From assembly GCF_933775445.1 (NCBI RefSeq), contig NC_065877.1, positions 8,804,001-8,868,000 on the forward strand: a stretch of 64,000 nt of DNA, given 5' to 3'. Numbering within the stretch: position 1 is the stretch's first letter; each line of letters opens with the position of its first letter. The notes beneath the pieces are model-generated. The model saw only the letters and a program-made list of their open reading frames with translations, was not told the DNA's origin and did not search any database. Positions 45,243 through 58,145 of this stretch are shown here, piece after piece. A program made the position numbers and the translations under genes. This DNA is from Argentina anserina. Its lineage: Eukaryota > Streptophyta > Magnoliopsida > Rosales > Rosaceae.

Positions 45243-47704
45243 ATGACTGATCACCAGAAACCGAAGAGGTTCAAAAATCTGTTTTCATTTTTATCACCAC
45301 TTGTAGCTTCATCAAGTGATAATGTTAATGAGGTAGATGCTGAGATTGGAAGTGTGAGCGGGAGTAGACTAGTGACCGATAATTCTGTTAATGATATTGG
45401 TTTGAACTTTTCTCCATCCATTCTATTATAAGAGAGGTCTGAAAGTTTTGATATTAATTCTCTTCAGCGTGATCCGGGATTACACCAACCTATATCATCA
45501 CATGCTATTGATATGCGTGACCGTATTCGAAAAGCTTATGTGGTATTAGGACCTTATCAACCTTGCTCAAGTTTTTACCCACTTTCATTTGATGGAGGCC
45601 AAGGTCGAAAGTTTAACCCCAAGTGGTTCAAGCAATGGCCTTGGCTTGAGTATTCTGAAGAGAATGATAAAGCATTTTGTTTCCCCTGTTTCTTATTTGA
45701 TACTTATCCATCTCATCATCCAGCATTTACTGTTGATGGGTTTAATGGATGGAAGAATGTTAGTTCTAAGAAATCTGGCATGATCTTTCACATGGGAGGC
45801 ATCAATTCTCATCATAGTAGAGCCATGCATCAGTGGGAGTCGTTGAGAAACCCATCTCATCACATTGAGCAATTGATTAGTACACAGTCATCGCAAGAAA
45901 TAACAGATAACCGACTCCGGCTTATTACTAGTATAGAAAGTGCAAGGCTATTAGCACACTAAGGATGTGCTTTTAGAGGACATGATGAATCAGCTAATTC
46001 TTCTAATGGTGGAAATTTGATGTTGTTGTGAATTATTTTGGAAGAGTAAGTTTAGAAGTTTCTAGAGTTACAAAAAATGCTCCTGGGAATGCCAAGTATA
46101 CTGCTCCAAGTATCCAAAAAGAGATTGTAAACATACTTGATAACAAAGTTAGGAAAAAGATTCGAGATGAAGTAGGAGTTGGCAAATTTTGTATCCTTGT
46201 TGATGAAGCGGTTGATGTGGCCAACAAGGAACAAATGGCTATAATTCTTCGATTTGTTGATTTCATGGTTTTGTTAGAGAGAGATTTTTCAAAGTGCTAA
46301 GTGTGAATGACACTTGTTCTCAAACTCTCAAAGATGAGATAACCAAAGTTCTTATCCAAAATAAACTTCAAGTCGAAGATATGTGTGGCCAAGGATATGA
46401 TGGTGCTAGCAATATGTGGGGTATATATAATGAGTTACAAGCTTTGTTTCTAAGAGAATGTCCATCTGCATATTATGTTCATTGCTTTGCTCATCGCTTA
46501 TAATTGACTTTGAATGCTTCAGCTAAAGGAGTGCATAGTATTAGTGGATTCTTTTCTACTCTAAATATGATTGTTAACTTTGTTGATTCTTCTGCAAAAA
46601 GACATTCAACTTTAAGAAATATTAGAAAAGAAGAAATTGTTGAATTAGTGGCTGCCGGGATACTTAAGACAGGTTCAGGGCTTAATCAGTCTTCCACTTT
46701 GCAACGAGCAGGGGCTACTCGTTGGGGTTCACATCTTCGCTCTATTTCAAGTCTAATCAAGTTTTTTGGAGCTACCCGGACAACTTGTAGAGATTTGGTT
46801 ATAAGTGGACCAAATAAAGTACAAGATGAAGCACGTGGTGTTTGTTAAGCATTGAAGCGCTTTGATTTTGTGATTTGCTTGCATTTATGTATGATGTCAT
46901 GATGACTACTGATTTTCTTTGTCAATCATTGCAAAATAAACCTATAGACATCTTGAATGCTCTCCGCTTTCTTTCACTCACAAAGTCAAAACTTCAAGAT
47001 ATGAGAGATAATGGTTGGGATGCTTTGATTATGAAGGTCATATCATTTTGTTGTTAGTATGATATTCTTATTCCAAAAATGTCTGCTCCTTACAAGAAAG
47101 GCATAAGGGCTTGTGAACAAGATATCACAATTGAACAATTTTATCGAGTCAATGTATTTTATATTGTGATTGACTTTCAGTTGGCATAGTTGAAAAGTAG
47201 TTTTCCTGATGATTCTATGGAGCTTCTTGTCTTAGTGCTACATTTGATCCACATAATAACTTTCAATCATTTAGAAGTGAATATGTTCACAATCTTGCTT
47301 TGAGATTTTATCCTGCTGATTTTACTTCATATGAGTTGCTTGCTTTAGATATGGAGTGCGGGTATTTTCTAACAGATATTCAGATGGATTCAAGATTTGT
47401 GAACATAACATATGTATCTGATTTGTGTCGGCGGTTAGTTGAGTCAAGAAAATCAGCATTCTTTCCTATGATTTATAGATTGATTTGTCTTGTTTTGACA
47501 CTGCCAGTTTCTACAGCAACAACGGAGAGAGCATTTTCATCTAAGAACATCATAAAAAACAAACTTCGAAACAGAATGTAATATGAATTTCTTGATGATT
47601 TAATGGTTCTCTACATTGAAAAAGAACTTACCGATAGTATTGATAATGATTATGTGATTGCAGAGTTTGAATTGAGCGGGTCTCGTATGGTACGTTTTAG
47701 GTAG
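45243..47704 (+). pseudogene. hAT-family transposase, ZMYM1-like/DUF4371 type, degraded
   Basis: Consecutive pieces in order: N-terminus MTDHQKPKRFKNLFSFLSPL; TTF-type zinc-finger region with WPWLEYSEENDKAFCFPCFLF; RNase-H-like core with KFCILVDEAVDVANKEQMAI, VEDMCGQGYDGASNMWG and YYVHCFAHRL; LQRAGATRWGSHLRSISSL; and the C-terminal dimerisation motif LTLPVSTATTERAFS. In-frame stops at 45429 and 45960 and frame changes near 46020, 46300, 46860, 47060 and 47300 split it. These features define the DUF4371/hAT-dimerisation proteins common in plant genomes. Dead. The ends of the parent transposon were not identified. Confidence 0.9.
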
Positions 47705-48280
47705 CTTATTGTTACGTATAACGCTTTGATGATTATAATTTTCAATTCACGAGGTTTTATGTCCTCCTTAGTCTATATTTTATTTGAAAGTAATAAAGGC
47801 GTGAGGATGAGCCTATTACTGGGTTCCAAATCTCAAAAAAAAATTGATATCCTCATATAAATTAGCCTAAACACCTTTGAATTCTTAGATCTCCACTAGT
47901 TGCCGATGTAATTTATGTATTACTCCTAACAGATATTGTTCAATTCTCCATACGGGTTTCGAAACCAGATAAAGTCGCATTACTTATTGCCGGGCATACT
48001 TTAACCCCGCCACAAATCGTGTGAATTTATTTCAAAAGAAAAATGATGTACCATGAATTCACAGTTGTCACCTCTCACCCCATCACATTTGTCGTGTTGC
48101 GACCGATCGTCCAGGCTCTGCTGAGCCTACATCTGATAATTGTCCTTCCCGTAATCGCGACGAACGAGACCTCTTTTCACCAATAAGGGAAAGTTTTCGG
48201 AACGATGACGTGTCACGATATGGACACCCCGATCATTTTTCATCGACTGGTGATATGGGTCGTGGGGCCGCCGATAAAGG
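47705..48280. other. Intergenic
   Basis: Probably includes the 3' end of the hAT element. No gene seen. Confidence 0.4.
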
Positions 48281-48287
48281 AACCTAG

Positions 48288-48312
48288 GTGGGGTGGGGTG
48301 GGGTGGGGGGGG
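48288..48312 (+). repeat. G-rich repeat with G-quadruplex potential
   Basis: Four or more runs of four G are separated by single T (GGTGGGGTGGGG repeated, then eight G). It fits the classic four-run quadruplex pattern with one-base loops. Confidence 0.7.
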
Positions 48313-49737
48313 CTCCAGCATGGTGAAGACTGAAGACTGACTCTAACTCTAAGGTGTCATCATGGGCTCAATCAATGAGTTTGCTTCGAGTAGTTGAAAT
48401 GTTTGATCAAACTGGGAGCTAGTTGGTCCACGTGCCTTTTATCTATCTTTGGATAAATTCGTCCATATCTGCCTACCTTGTTTCATTACACGTACTCATC
48501 ATTTATTTATTTTTGTCCAAAAATGACTTGTCATCTCCTAATTTACATAAAATAATATATGTGTGACACGATCTTTCCTATGTGTCATTGTAATGTGATT
48601 ACTGATTAGGAAGGAAGGTTTCAAACTTTCAATATTGGGAGATTAGGAAAATTACCGCTCGTAGTGAGATGTCTTGTAACATGAACTTAAGCTTAAGCTT
48701 AAAGGTTTCTGTACAAACAACTTATTTTGATTGACAAAGGGGTGCCTAGCAAAACCTCAATGTTGGGTTAAAAGACAGTTGACTGTTGACCAATTTCATG
48801 TGAGTATGGAACAGTGGAATCAATTAGCTATTATTGTTAGCTTTCTGTTATCTTTTCGATGCTAAAATTTTCTTTTAGTAATGACACTTAATGTTCAATT
48901 TGTGTGATGTAAAAGAAAAAAAGACAATATCACGCCGGTGGACAATATAATAGATGGCTGATTATAAGATTTACTGCATGTATTTAGATTCTGATCAAAC
49001 TGACTAATCATTAGTTAGTTGTTCAAAAGCAACGCTAAAGAAGATTCTTAACATGTAATTTTATCCACTTTTGGATAATATTAGAATGTACTAATTGACT
49101 CACGGTTAGATTTCAGTTAAGACCAAATTATGAACAAATCGTTTCTCCTCTTGTAATATTAATGTTGTCCTCCCAAATCATCGCTACACATCGATAAAAT
49201 GTATTTGACGTTTGCGTAACTCAATTTAAGTTTCCCGTGCTTAATGATCGACAATAATAGACAAAAACAACAAAAACCAAGAAGGCATGGAACTTGATTA
49301 ATCTAATAAAGCACGACAAGTGTGTGTAAGCGTGTTCTTCCCATTTTTGAACAACTTTTTCTTATCCAAAACTTAATTTTGATTAAGAAGTTAAATCCAA
49401 TCACTTACCTTTCTAAGTTTCTATACATTAACCTAGTTAGAAGCATTGACACCATCATTGAGTATCCCATACTAATCAGATGAGGACACCCACACCGCAT
49501 CACCACCACCACCACCCTGCTTGTCTTTTTCTACCTTAATTGTTCGTACGAAGATTAGAAGAAAGAGCTTATCCATTTCCTCCATATTATAAAACGCAGA
49601 GCAATCAACGTTTTCGGTTCATCAGAATTTTTCACATACACTCCACCAAAATCAAAAATAAAGAAAGTCCAACTCTTCCAAACACTTCAAGCCAAACAAC
49701 CCCATTTCCCCTCTAACTAGCTAGCTTCAATCCTTCA
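48313..49737. other. Upstream region of the S40 gene
   Basis: Non-coding. Contains two adjacent W-box cores, TTGACT and TTGACC (48779-48784 and 48786-48791), about 950 bp upstream of the ATG, and the TATA box at 49588. A WRKY input would fit senescence genes; that is inference. Confidence 0.5.
49588..49594 (+). promoter_or_regulatory. TATA box of the S40 gene
   Basis: TATAAAACGC about 150 bp upstream of the ATG. Confidence 0.75.
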
Positions 49738-50220
49738 ATGGCGTCCAGGATGACCAGCTTCCGCTCCAAACCCAACTACCTCTTCCCCACCCACAACCCT
49801 ATTCGCAACTCCGACGGCGTCTTCGAGTTCGACGACGGCGAGCTCTGGGTCAATCCTTCCAACGCTTCCAGCCACCCGTCCGAGTCCAAGAAGATCATGT
49901 CCACCATCCCCAGAGAGCCCAGGAGGAAGATGATGGCTGATCAGAAAGGCATGACTACTTCCGTGACGTCGGCGTCGGTGCCGGTCAACATTCCGGACTG
50001 GTCAAAGATATTGAAAGAGCAGAGGAAACAGAGAGACGTGAGCGATGAAGATGGGAACGAGGACGGTGAAGAAGACGAGAGGGTTCCGCCGCATGAGTAC
50101 TTGGCCAGGAACAGGGGAGCTTCGTTTTCTGTGCACGAAGGGATAGGGAGGACTCTGAAGGGGAGAGACTTGAGGCGCGTGAGGAATGCGATTTGGAAGC
50201 AGGTTGGGTTTGAAGACTGA
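49738..50220 (+). CDS. Senescence regulator S40 family protein (DUF584)
   Basis: Intronless, 160 residues, full length. Starts MASRMTSFRSKPNYLFPTHN and has GVFEFDDGELW near 30, VPVNIPDWSKIL near 82, an acidic middle, and the family's diagnostic C-terminus: VPPHEYLARNR, SFSVHEGIGRTLKGRDLRRV and RNAIWKQVGFED. S40 proteins are plant-specific, often nuclear, and induced in leaf senescence and by stress hormones; the molecular activity is unknown. The TATA box and leader are well placed, and the start is the first ATG of a C-rich leader. Intact. Confidence 0.95.
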   Translation: MASRMTSFRSKPNYLFPTHNPIRNSDGVFEFDDGELWVNPSNASSHPSESKKIMSTIPREPRRKMMADQKGMTTSVTSASVPVNIPDWSKILKEQRKQRDVSDEDGNEDGEEDERVPPHEYLARNRGASFSVHEGIGRTLKGRDLRRVRNAIWKQVGFED

Positions 50221-52982
50221 TCGTCAAGAACAGAGAAAGGTAACGAGAAAACAGAGACTTGGGGTATTGGGATTTTTTTTTTTGTAGGGAGGTGAAAGAA
50301 AATTTTAAAACTAGGTCAATGACTATGATCTTGGGGTGGGGTGGTTGTTGTAACATTTTAATTTAACCTTTGCTGTCGGGTAATTATTTGTTTTTTTTTT
50401 GTTTTTTGCATATTCGGTTGGTTAATTTTGAGTATGAAGTCGATCTTCTGGGATTTGTGTTGGGTGCCTGTGTTTTATGAGAGGACCTGATCGATCATGA
50501 ATCATGATGCATGTAGACTCTGACAGCTTTGAGTATGTAGTAACCGAGCCAACAATGGTATTGATCATTTTGGGTTTGTGAAGATATATGATTGACATTC
50601 TCTGTTGTTTCTTTCCTTATTTCGTCTTCTACCCCAGGTTGTCATTTTGATGAGGATGATGATCAACACCAATACACCATATATCATCATTCCAAAAAAA
50701 TTAAAAAAAGAATTATAAAGAATATCATCATTTGCAATATTTTTTGAGGTTGATGCTCCGGTTTCTGATTTTCTATGGCTTAATGGAAACTGCATTCGAA
50801 TGTCATGTGCAATATTCCTGTTAACAATTTGATGATGAATAAGTAATGTGGTACAAAATTATGTACGAAATTTTCGTTGAGAATTTGAATCACACAATTT
50901 CGTTTCATCTAACGTTATCCAACACAAATGGTTTGTGTATTGCAACTTGAGTGTCTGGTACGCATTAGTTTATATAACTTTATCTTTCGGTCCTTCCCAC
51001 ATCTTAAACCTGATTAACAACAGACTTACCATCTAAATACTTTTTGTACGAATGTCGAAGAAAAGTGAGTGTTCTCATCCAACACCGAATATTATTGTTA
51101 AAAAAAATTAAAAATGATGCAGGAAACTTCATTAACTGTTCCCGGCTAATTTTGAGGTAAAATTGATATGAAAAAAAGAGTTGATGTCTTGAAGCATGAT
51201 AAAAGAAGATGGAGCTTGGTTAATGGTGGGTAGGGTTGGTAGGTAGAATAGCTACATAGCAACAACAAGAAGCCTTTAAGTAGAATCGAAGCTCATTGGG
51301 ATGACAAATGCTCCTAATTGGTGTTCAATGGGAAATTAACCACTTGTTTCCATATTGGGTCGTTTTTAGTTATTTTCTTATTGTATGCTAACATAGGGTC
51401 ATAGAAAGTGTGTATTTTGTGGGCAAAGACTCGTAGTAATGTGTTGCCATGATTCATCAGAATGTCTACATACATATCACGTATGACTCCATAAAAATGA
51501 TTCAGAAGACTAGGTAAAAGTTGTATTCAAACACAACCTATGACATTTGATTTTTTTTCTTTATGACAAAAAAGAAAACATAAAAAATATATGAAAAATC
51601 TCTAGCAACACTCTCACTCAATTAATCCAAATAAAACACTTGAGACACAGTGAGGGGAGACAATTTTGTCAAACACCAATCAAACGACCATACAATTAAT
51701 CAAAATTAGCAATTCTATCACCCACACAACTAGTTAGTTTTTTCTAAATACGTGTAAAATAAATAAAAGAAAAAGAAGAGTGAGCTTCTAAATATCTTCG
51801 ACCAAATATTTGATCCTCTAAGGCACCTCTACTTTATGAAAAGCAATGTCCATGAGTGATTTAGAATCTCCTTCAACCAAAGTTGTATAACTAGCAACAT
51901 GTAAGCATCCCTATGACATTTGGTTATGAGTACTTCATTTTATAGTTTTTGGATCTTGAAAAATTTACATCAAGCTATACGAATGACTACGTAGTTTGAG
52001 AATGAGCTTTCATGTACTTAGTTACAACTGAACATAATATATGAATAAATTATATGTATGTACATTGTTCGTCATAGTATCATCACATCATCAATCGCTT
52101 TTCTTCGGTTAGAAATATCAGTATGTGAATCATGTCCTAAAGGTATTTCGCAATTTTCATTAATTATAGGACTAAGAGCAGCCTTTCGCCCTTAATTTTA
52201 GAAAAAATTTGGTGCCAAACATAAATATATCTTTGTGTCCAAAATTCGTTTGCCCTGAAATTTTTATCATCTACAAACTGCCAAATCCCACAGCAAGGTA
52301 TAGGTTCACTATTTTTCAACCTTTTGTAGACCTTTCCCATAAACAATCCAACTTTTCCACATACTTATAAAGGATATGTATTTGCTGGAAAATGACAAAC
52401 AGCTTATCCAAATTTCATCCTTGACCAAATTTGGCAATCTAAATTTTCTAGTGCATCATCAGGAAAGGAAATGCAGTAAAGACTAAATTAAATAGCTCTG
52501 GGTAAATCCAACGAACTTGAATTAATTTATAGCTATCAGATTTGCAAGTTAGTAATGAATCACCAGAAACCAGAGGCGCTACTTGAATTCTTCTCCCCCT
52601 GTTGTGTAGTTTCCAAATTTCCATTTGTTACGTCTTTCATTCCCAATTATTATTTTATGTTGCGTGAAAATTAAGATCAAGCCTAATTTCTCACTTAAGC
52701 TTTCTTGCTTTCACTTCTTCATGATGGCTGATTATAATTTATGGGTTTCATTTATTTATGGTGAAGAAATAAAGCAGCAATTTGGTTGGTTAGACCAAAA
52801 AGAAAAGAAAAGAGGAGGGCTAATGAATTGTGAAGATATGTCTGCTAAAAGATGTGATTGACATTGATGTATTGAAATTGATAGGATTTGTGACAGTATT
52901 GTTTGTTTTTCGATTACATATGAAGGTTGCAGTCTTATTTCCACCTCAAGACCTGTATCACTGTGAAGATATAACTCGACAC

Positions 52983-52984
<2 letters not shown>

Positions 52985-53014
<30 letters not shown>
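52985..53014. repeat. AT microsatellite
   Basis: About 15 uninterrupted AT units. Confidence 0.9.
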
Positions 53015-53018
<4 letters not shown>

Positions 53019-53630
53019 GAGATAAGATATTCAATGTCTCATAACCGCTCACACAGATCACTACAAGTAAATATGCTGTTGGTAGTTTTGCAGATATAGG
53101 GGGCCTTCTAATGTTTATGGATTTCAATATTATTTGGACCTCACTATCATGCACAAATTTCTTTTGGATTTAGAGGCCCCAAAATTATGCCTTTTATTAT
53201 GGATTTAGATGCTTAATGTCTCAGAAATAAGGGGTATTATTCTTCTTCTTAGCTCAATGACTCAAGGTTGTCAAAAAAAAAACCAGCATTATGGTGAACC
53301 GGTGAAGGGGGTGATACCCTACACGTGTGTGTGTGTTTTTTTTTTCAAAACCTACAAAACTTTTGATGTAGGTGTATACTTCATGATCTCAATCTATGCA
53401 TTGACATACTCGTCATTGTCTTCCAGATCGTTCCTTATCGCTCGAGTTAATTCAGAAACTTAATTGTAGAGTTGTTTTCCTCTAGGGTACGTACTTGTTT
53501 CTACAGAAGAGAAATGATCATCAATATTCCCTTCACTCGATTACATCTAACTTCTAAGTGCATAAGCTCAAATAATTGTTCCTTTTAGTTCTTCCTCCTA
53601 AAGAAATGCGGATGCATGCTATTCTTCCTG

Positions 53631-53680
53631 AAAACCAAAACCAAAACCAAAACTAAAGCAAAACCAAAACCAAAACCGAA
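53631..53680. repeat. AAAACC short tandem repeat
   Basis: About eight imperfect units of AAAACC with a few substitutions. Confidence 0.8.
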
Positions 53681-54244
53681 AGAAGAAAAAACTCGGGGAT
53701 GGGTGGTTTGACTTTTGTATAGCAATCCTACTATCCTAGTACTTCATTATTTATCAAAATTTCGATTGAGGGCATTAATTTGTCATTTGAGTTTCGTAGT
53801 CCTCAATATATGTCTTAGAACGAGTATTACCAAAAATACCATTAGTATTATACTTTAGTCTTTAAAGTCAACCTTATATCCCCACACCCGGAAGCCAGAA
53901 TCATGGCATCATAGTCCTTATTCTAAAGTAACCCAAATTAACATGTAGTATATGAGAACATACTCATACCATATGTGTTTCATGACCATGAGATATGGGA
54001 CGGAAGAAGTAGAAGAAGAAGAAGAAAATTAATAGTCATTCATTTGCCGTTTACCCCTCAACTTCTATAGTTTGACAATAAATATCAAACGCGTTTTTTT
54101 CGATAACTTCATTCATCCATACTCTATATGAGACTATACGTTAATGAGAATCAAACAATTAATTTCATGACCTTTAGGCTGATAATTTAAAAATAACCAA
54201 CCCACAAAAGAGCCATGACTAGTCATATTAATTCAAAGAACTAT

Positions 54245-56860
54245 GTGTGTGTTTGACGCAACTGTGACTTATAAGAAAAGTTGACTTATACTTATTTCTA
54301 AGAATAAGTTGCTGATAAGTAAAGTAGCTGAGTGTTTGGTAAACTGACTTTTTATAAGTGACTTTTGCTGACAAAAGTTGTGTCAGTTGTTTGGTAAACT
54401 CAAACTAACTTATACTTTTGTTTATAAAAGACTAATTTGGACATCAAATGAGTTTATGTCTTTTAGCAAACAAATACAAATCTTTTACGGGTAATTTATT
54501 CTTTTTATTTGTGCACCCTTAAGGGGGTGTATTCAATCTGGATTTTAAAAAAATTTGCCTGACTTTTTATATTCCATAAATTGTGCAGACTCTATGGATT
54601 GTTTTGATTCTATATAGTTTTCCACAGAATAATGCATTCTATTAGCAAGATTTGTTTAGATTTTGATAGATTCTTTTGCTTTGTATTTTAAGACCCTACA
54701 ACAATGTCGATATAAATGATCAAGTATGAGTGCAAGTCATCATCAAGTATGAGTGCCAATGTAAATGATCAGAACCTACCTTCCAATATCGGTGTATTGT
54801 GAATATGTCTTCAAAATAGTAATTAGATCACTAGTTTGAGAAGATGGTTTTTATATCTTCATATCTATAGTGCCATTTCCTGAATTGTAATTCCTTGGTG
54901 AAATAACAGTATGATATTGTGCCTACACATCTCATTTTTCCCAGATTCCACCATGGTTTCTCAAAACAATAGAAATCACATGGATATGATTAGAGGTATA
55001 AAGAACTTGTAGAACGTACTCTTGAAGATAGAGACTCGAAGAATTGCGATACCCATATAAATAGATAAAGAACATAATATGAGACATATTTATTACATGA
55101 TTATGTACATACTTTAAAATTTTGGTATTCCAACTAGACTCATGGATTTACATGTTTGAAAAATCAAAGTTGTGAACCTATTTACAATTCTCATTCTAAC
55201 CAAAGTTGGTTCTGATTGGTCAAAATAATGGTCAGATATAATATATTACATTCCCTCAAATGGTTAAACTGCTGTTGAGATGTACTGGCACTGCATCTGA
55301 CATTTACTGCATATCTTAGCATCATATGAATCATAGTGAATAACCACAAAACATCAACTGATAAAGACAAAAAAAAGAGAGTGATGCATACAACTAATAA
55401 AGAAAAGGCATAGATAAGTCATATAAGACAACTTATCTCTCTAACGAGTGTTTTCAAATGGTGCATAATGCTGGAGCAAAAATCCATCTTGAAGGTGAAA
55501 AATAAGCACGCAAAAATCCATCTTTAAGGTGAAAATAAGAACCATGATGATCAAATAAACATAAGTTGCCCATATATATTAATAGCAGGCAGAGAATACA
55601 ATCTTGAATATCTTAACATATAAATGTTCTCCTCCAAGCACAATGTAACATCTAATAACAATAACCTGTGATAAGTGCAATGAGAGTATGAGACCTTCTA
55701 TTAACATAGTTTACATAGTTAAATGCTACATACCTATTCAAACTTGTAAATCTATACTTTTACTGCCTCTCTTTTTTCCAACTAATAATCCATACTTCAA
55801 GTTTTGTAGGCATCTATAACGAAACAATGAGAATATATCAGAGATTCAGAGTAATCAGACATAGCAAGTACCTGGCCTAAAATAACTTTTTTCTTATCTT
55901 TCTACAGCATCCAACACAAACATGTACTGAAAAAGTGAGGTCTAACACAAACATGATTCAGAAGAATCCAAAAGGTTTTAGTTGAATCTATTGTGTATTG
56001 GGAGGTCATTGTTGACAAACCATTTGGTAATCAATGAAACCATACTACAAGAGAGACTAACTCATCAAGTTGCTTACAAATGAATTCACAAGAAACACAA
56101 AAAGAAACACCAAAATAAAAATTAAGTTCAATGTGCATTGTTCCCATGTAGTGGTAAAGTAAGATCAAATAATGTTGATCTTGCTAACTTACAATAAGTA
56201 GTACCAGAACCAAGTTCATGATCACGGTCTTCACAACTAAGTTTGATAATTAAATCAGTTGCTAATCCTTTCACTCTTGACAACAGAACAACATTGTACA
56301 TGAATTGCCATACCCAGATCACGCCAACAGAAATAAATGATCACAAGACCCAATATTCTACAAATCATAGTCTCTATCAGTCAAATCCCTAATACCCATA
56401 ACACAATTGATCTTCAATGTTCATCAAAATCAAAGAATAAATTAAAGAACCTAATCCTGAGAAGTTATATATGCAATCATACAAAGAGGAAGAGCTTACC
56501 GTGTTGAAGATCTAAAGAGCTTTGGCGGCTTGACTAATATTGGGGCATGCTCAAATTGAGGTTGAACCCAGAGTGAGAAGAACGAGAACGAGCTCGAGCT
56601 TGAGCTCTGAGAAGAATGGATGCGCGATGAAGGGGTTGTCGGTCTCCAATAGATTTCCTTGTAATTTTCTGGTGTTTGGAAGGCTACCCATTGTCATTTT
56701 GAAAATATCATTTATTCGTAGAAACCTTCGTGTTTTTGCTGACTTATGCTTATTTTTGAGAGGAGGGAAAAACTAACTTTTGCTTATTGCTTCAAAATGC
56801 CTTTCACTTATAAGAAAAGGAGCTCACGTGGTGTTTACCAAACACTTGTTTTGCCTTAAC
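54245..56860. mobile_element. Probable large non-autonomous DNA element, left part
   Basis: The stretch after 54249 (GTGTGTTTGACGCAACTG, TGACTTATAAGAAAAG, TGTTTGGTAAACTGAC) has inverted counterparts at 56770-56860 (TCACTTATAAGAAAAGGAGC, TGTTTACCAAACAC) and at 57896-57933 (TTATGAGAAAAGCAGC, ACCAAACGCGCAC). These ends resemble a plant hAT-like group with terminal GTGTTTGG. If so the outer element spans about 54249-57933 and was later hit by 56861-57887. The interior includes GGGGGTGTATTCAATC near 54534, which looks like another element's end. The plus-strand sequence near 56500 reads GCTTACCGTG, a minus-strand splice donor if the region is transcribed. No recognised protein. Confidence 0.45.
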
Positions 56861-57887
56861 CAGGGCCGGCCCAAAGTGATCGAGGACCCTGTGCGAAATG
56901 CAAATTAGACCCGTATAAATGAATGAGGGAATGAGTTAATAAAGGGGAAAAAAGGAAAAAAAAACACAAACTCGTATCAAACCCTCAACCTCGTTGCCGT
57001 TCTAATTATAAAAGCTAGCATGTAGCCAATCCACCAACCACTTTGCTTGGTTATAAATGGATCATGCTTAGTCAGTGGCAGATTCAGAAAATTTTGCTAG
57101 CCAGGGCCAAAAAAATTATTTGTCATCAGAAAATATAATCCGCTCTAATTCAAAAAAGAAAAATATAGTAGAACTTTTCAATCAACAACGAAACGGTATA
57201 TCTCTATGGCGCGATTTCACATTTTGAAAACACCACATTAGTACATTATAACATTTATTCTCATTATCACATGCATCGAATTTGCATTATAATGAAACAT
57301 TCAAATAACTAACGAAAATATATGAAAAAAAATATCAAAAGTTTAAACATAAGAATGATAAAATTGATATTAATAAGAGAATTGAATCAAGCATTACTTG
57401 ATTGAAGTAAACCTATGTTAAGTTTGGGGCCATATGGGATATTTATTTAATTATTGGTGTTTGGTGTTTTGTGTTTTCTAAAGGGGTTTGGGATGAGAGA
57501 GACACAGAAGGTAGCCATTAGTCAAGATACAGAGTTAAAGAAAGTAGCGTCTTTTTTTTTTGTTTTTTTTTGTTTAGTTTGTAAAACGACGTCGTTCTAC
57601 CTCTATTTAATGATTAAAAAGACTTGTTTTGGGCTGAAACGAAAAAGAAACCGACGTGTTTGCCGCTGCAACTGTCTTCTTCACCGGAATCTGCCATTTT
57701 CAAACCGCTTTCCTCCAGAAAACTCCATACTCCACGCCTTTAAACTCTAAACCCAGCCTAGGAAACTGCCTAGACTCGCCTACACGTGGATCCGCCACTG
57801 TGCTTAGTATATGTCAAATACCTTATTTCTACTGAAAAAAATAAAAAAAAAATCTGCACCTCCTTGACCGCCCCAGGGCCGGCACTG
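56861..57887. mobile_element. hAT-type element (outer of a nested pair)
   Basis: Inverted ends CAGGGCCGGCCC and GGGCCGGCACTG (one mismatch over 12) with a perfect 8-bp target duplication GCCTTAAC (56853-56860 and 57888-57895). About 300 bp without the nested insert at 57073-57800. No coding capacity seen. Confidence 0.88.
57073..57800. mobile_element. hAT-type element (728 bp) nested inside another hAT element
   Basis: Ends CAGTGGCAGATTC and GGATCCGCCACTG form inverted repeats. The perfect 8-bp target duplication is TGCTTAGT (57065-57072 and 57801-57808). The open frame at 57454-57750 shows no transposase motif. Inserted after the 56861-57887 element. Confidence 0.88.
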
Positions 57888-58145
57888 GCCTTAACTTATG
57901 AGAAAAGCAGCTAATAAGCTGCACCAAACGCGCACATTAATATCTCTGGAAAACAATGCAATGATCTAAATTGACTAATGCAAAGATGTAGAAACTTGAA
58001 ATTCTTTTTGGTCTGAGAAAATCACAAAAGGGTGTGGGCCGAGTATGTTGGGCTCTTCTCAGTAATCGGGGGCCCAGGTTGGTACCCGTCTGGTTGTTTT
58101 TCGCACAAAACCTTCCAAGAACGTCGAAGAGTTAAAAGAGTCAAA

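Larger units (their letters stand above)
50230..54240. other. Gene-poor stretch
   Basis: No supportable gene. Contains a dinucleotide AT repeat (52985-53014) and a short AAACCAAA-type tandem repeat (53631-53680). Small open frames (50565-50795 minus, 52164-52346 minus, 52625-52861 plus, 53209-53463 plus) lack recognisable motifs. Confidence 0.5.
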
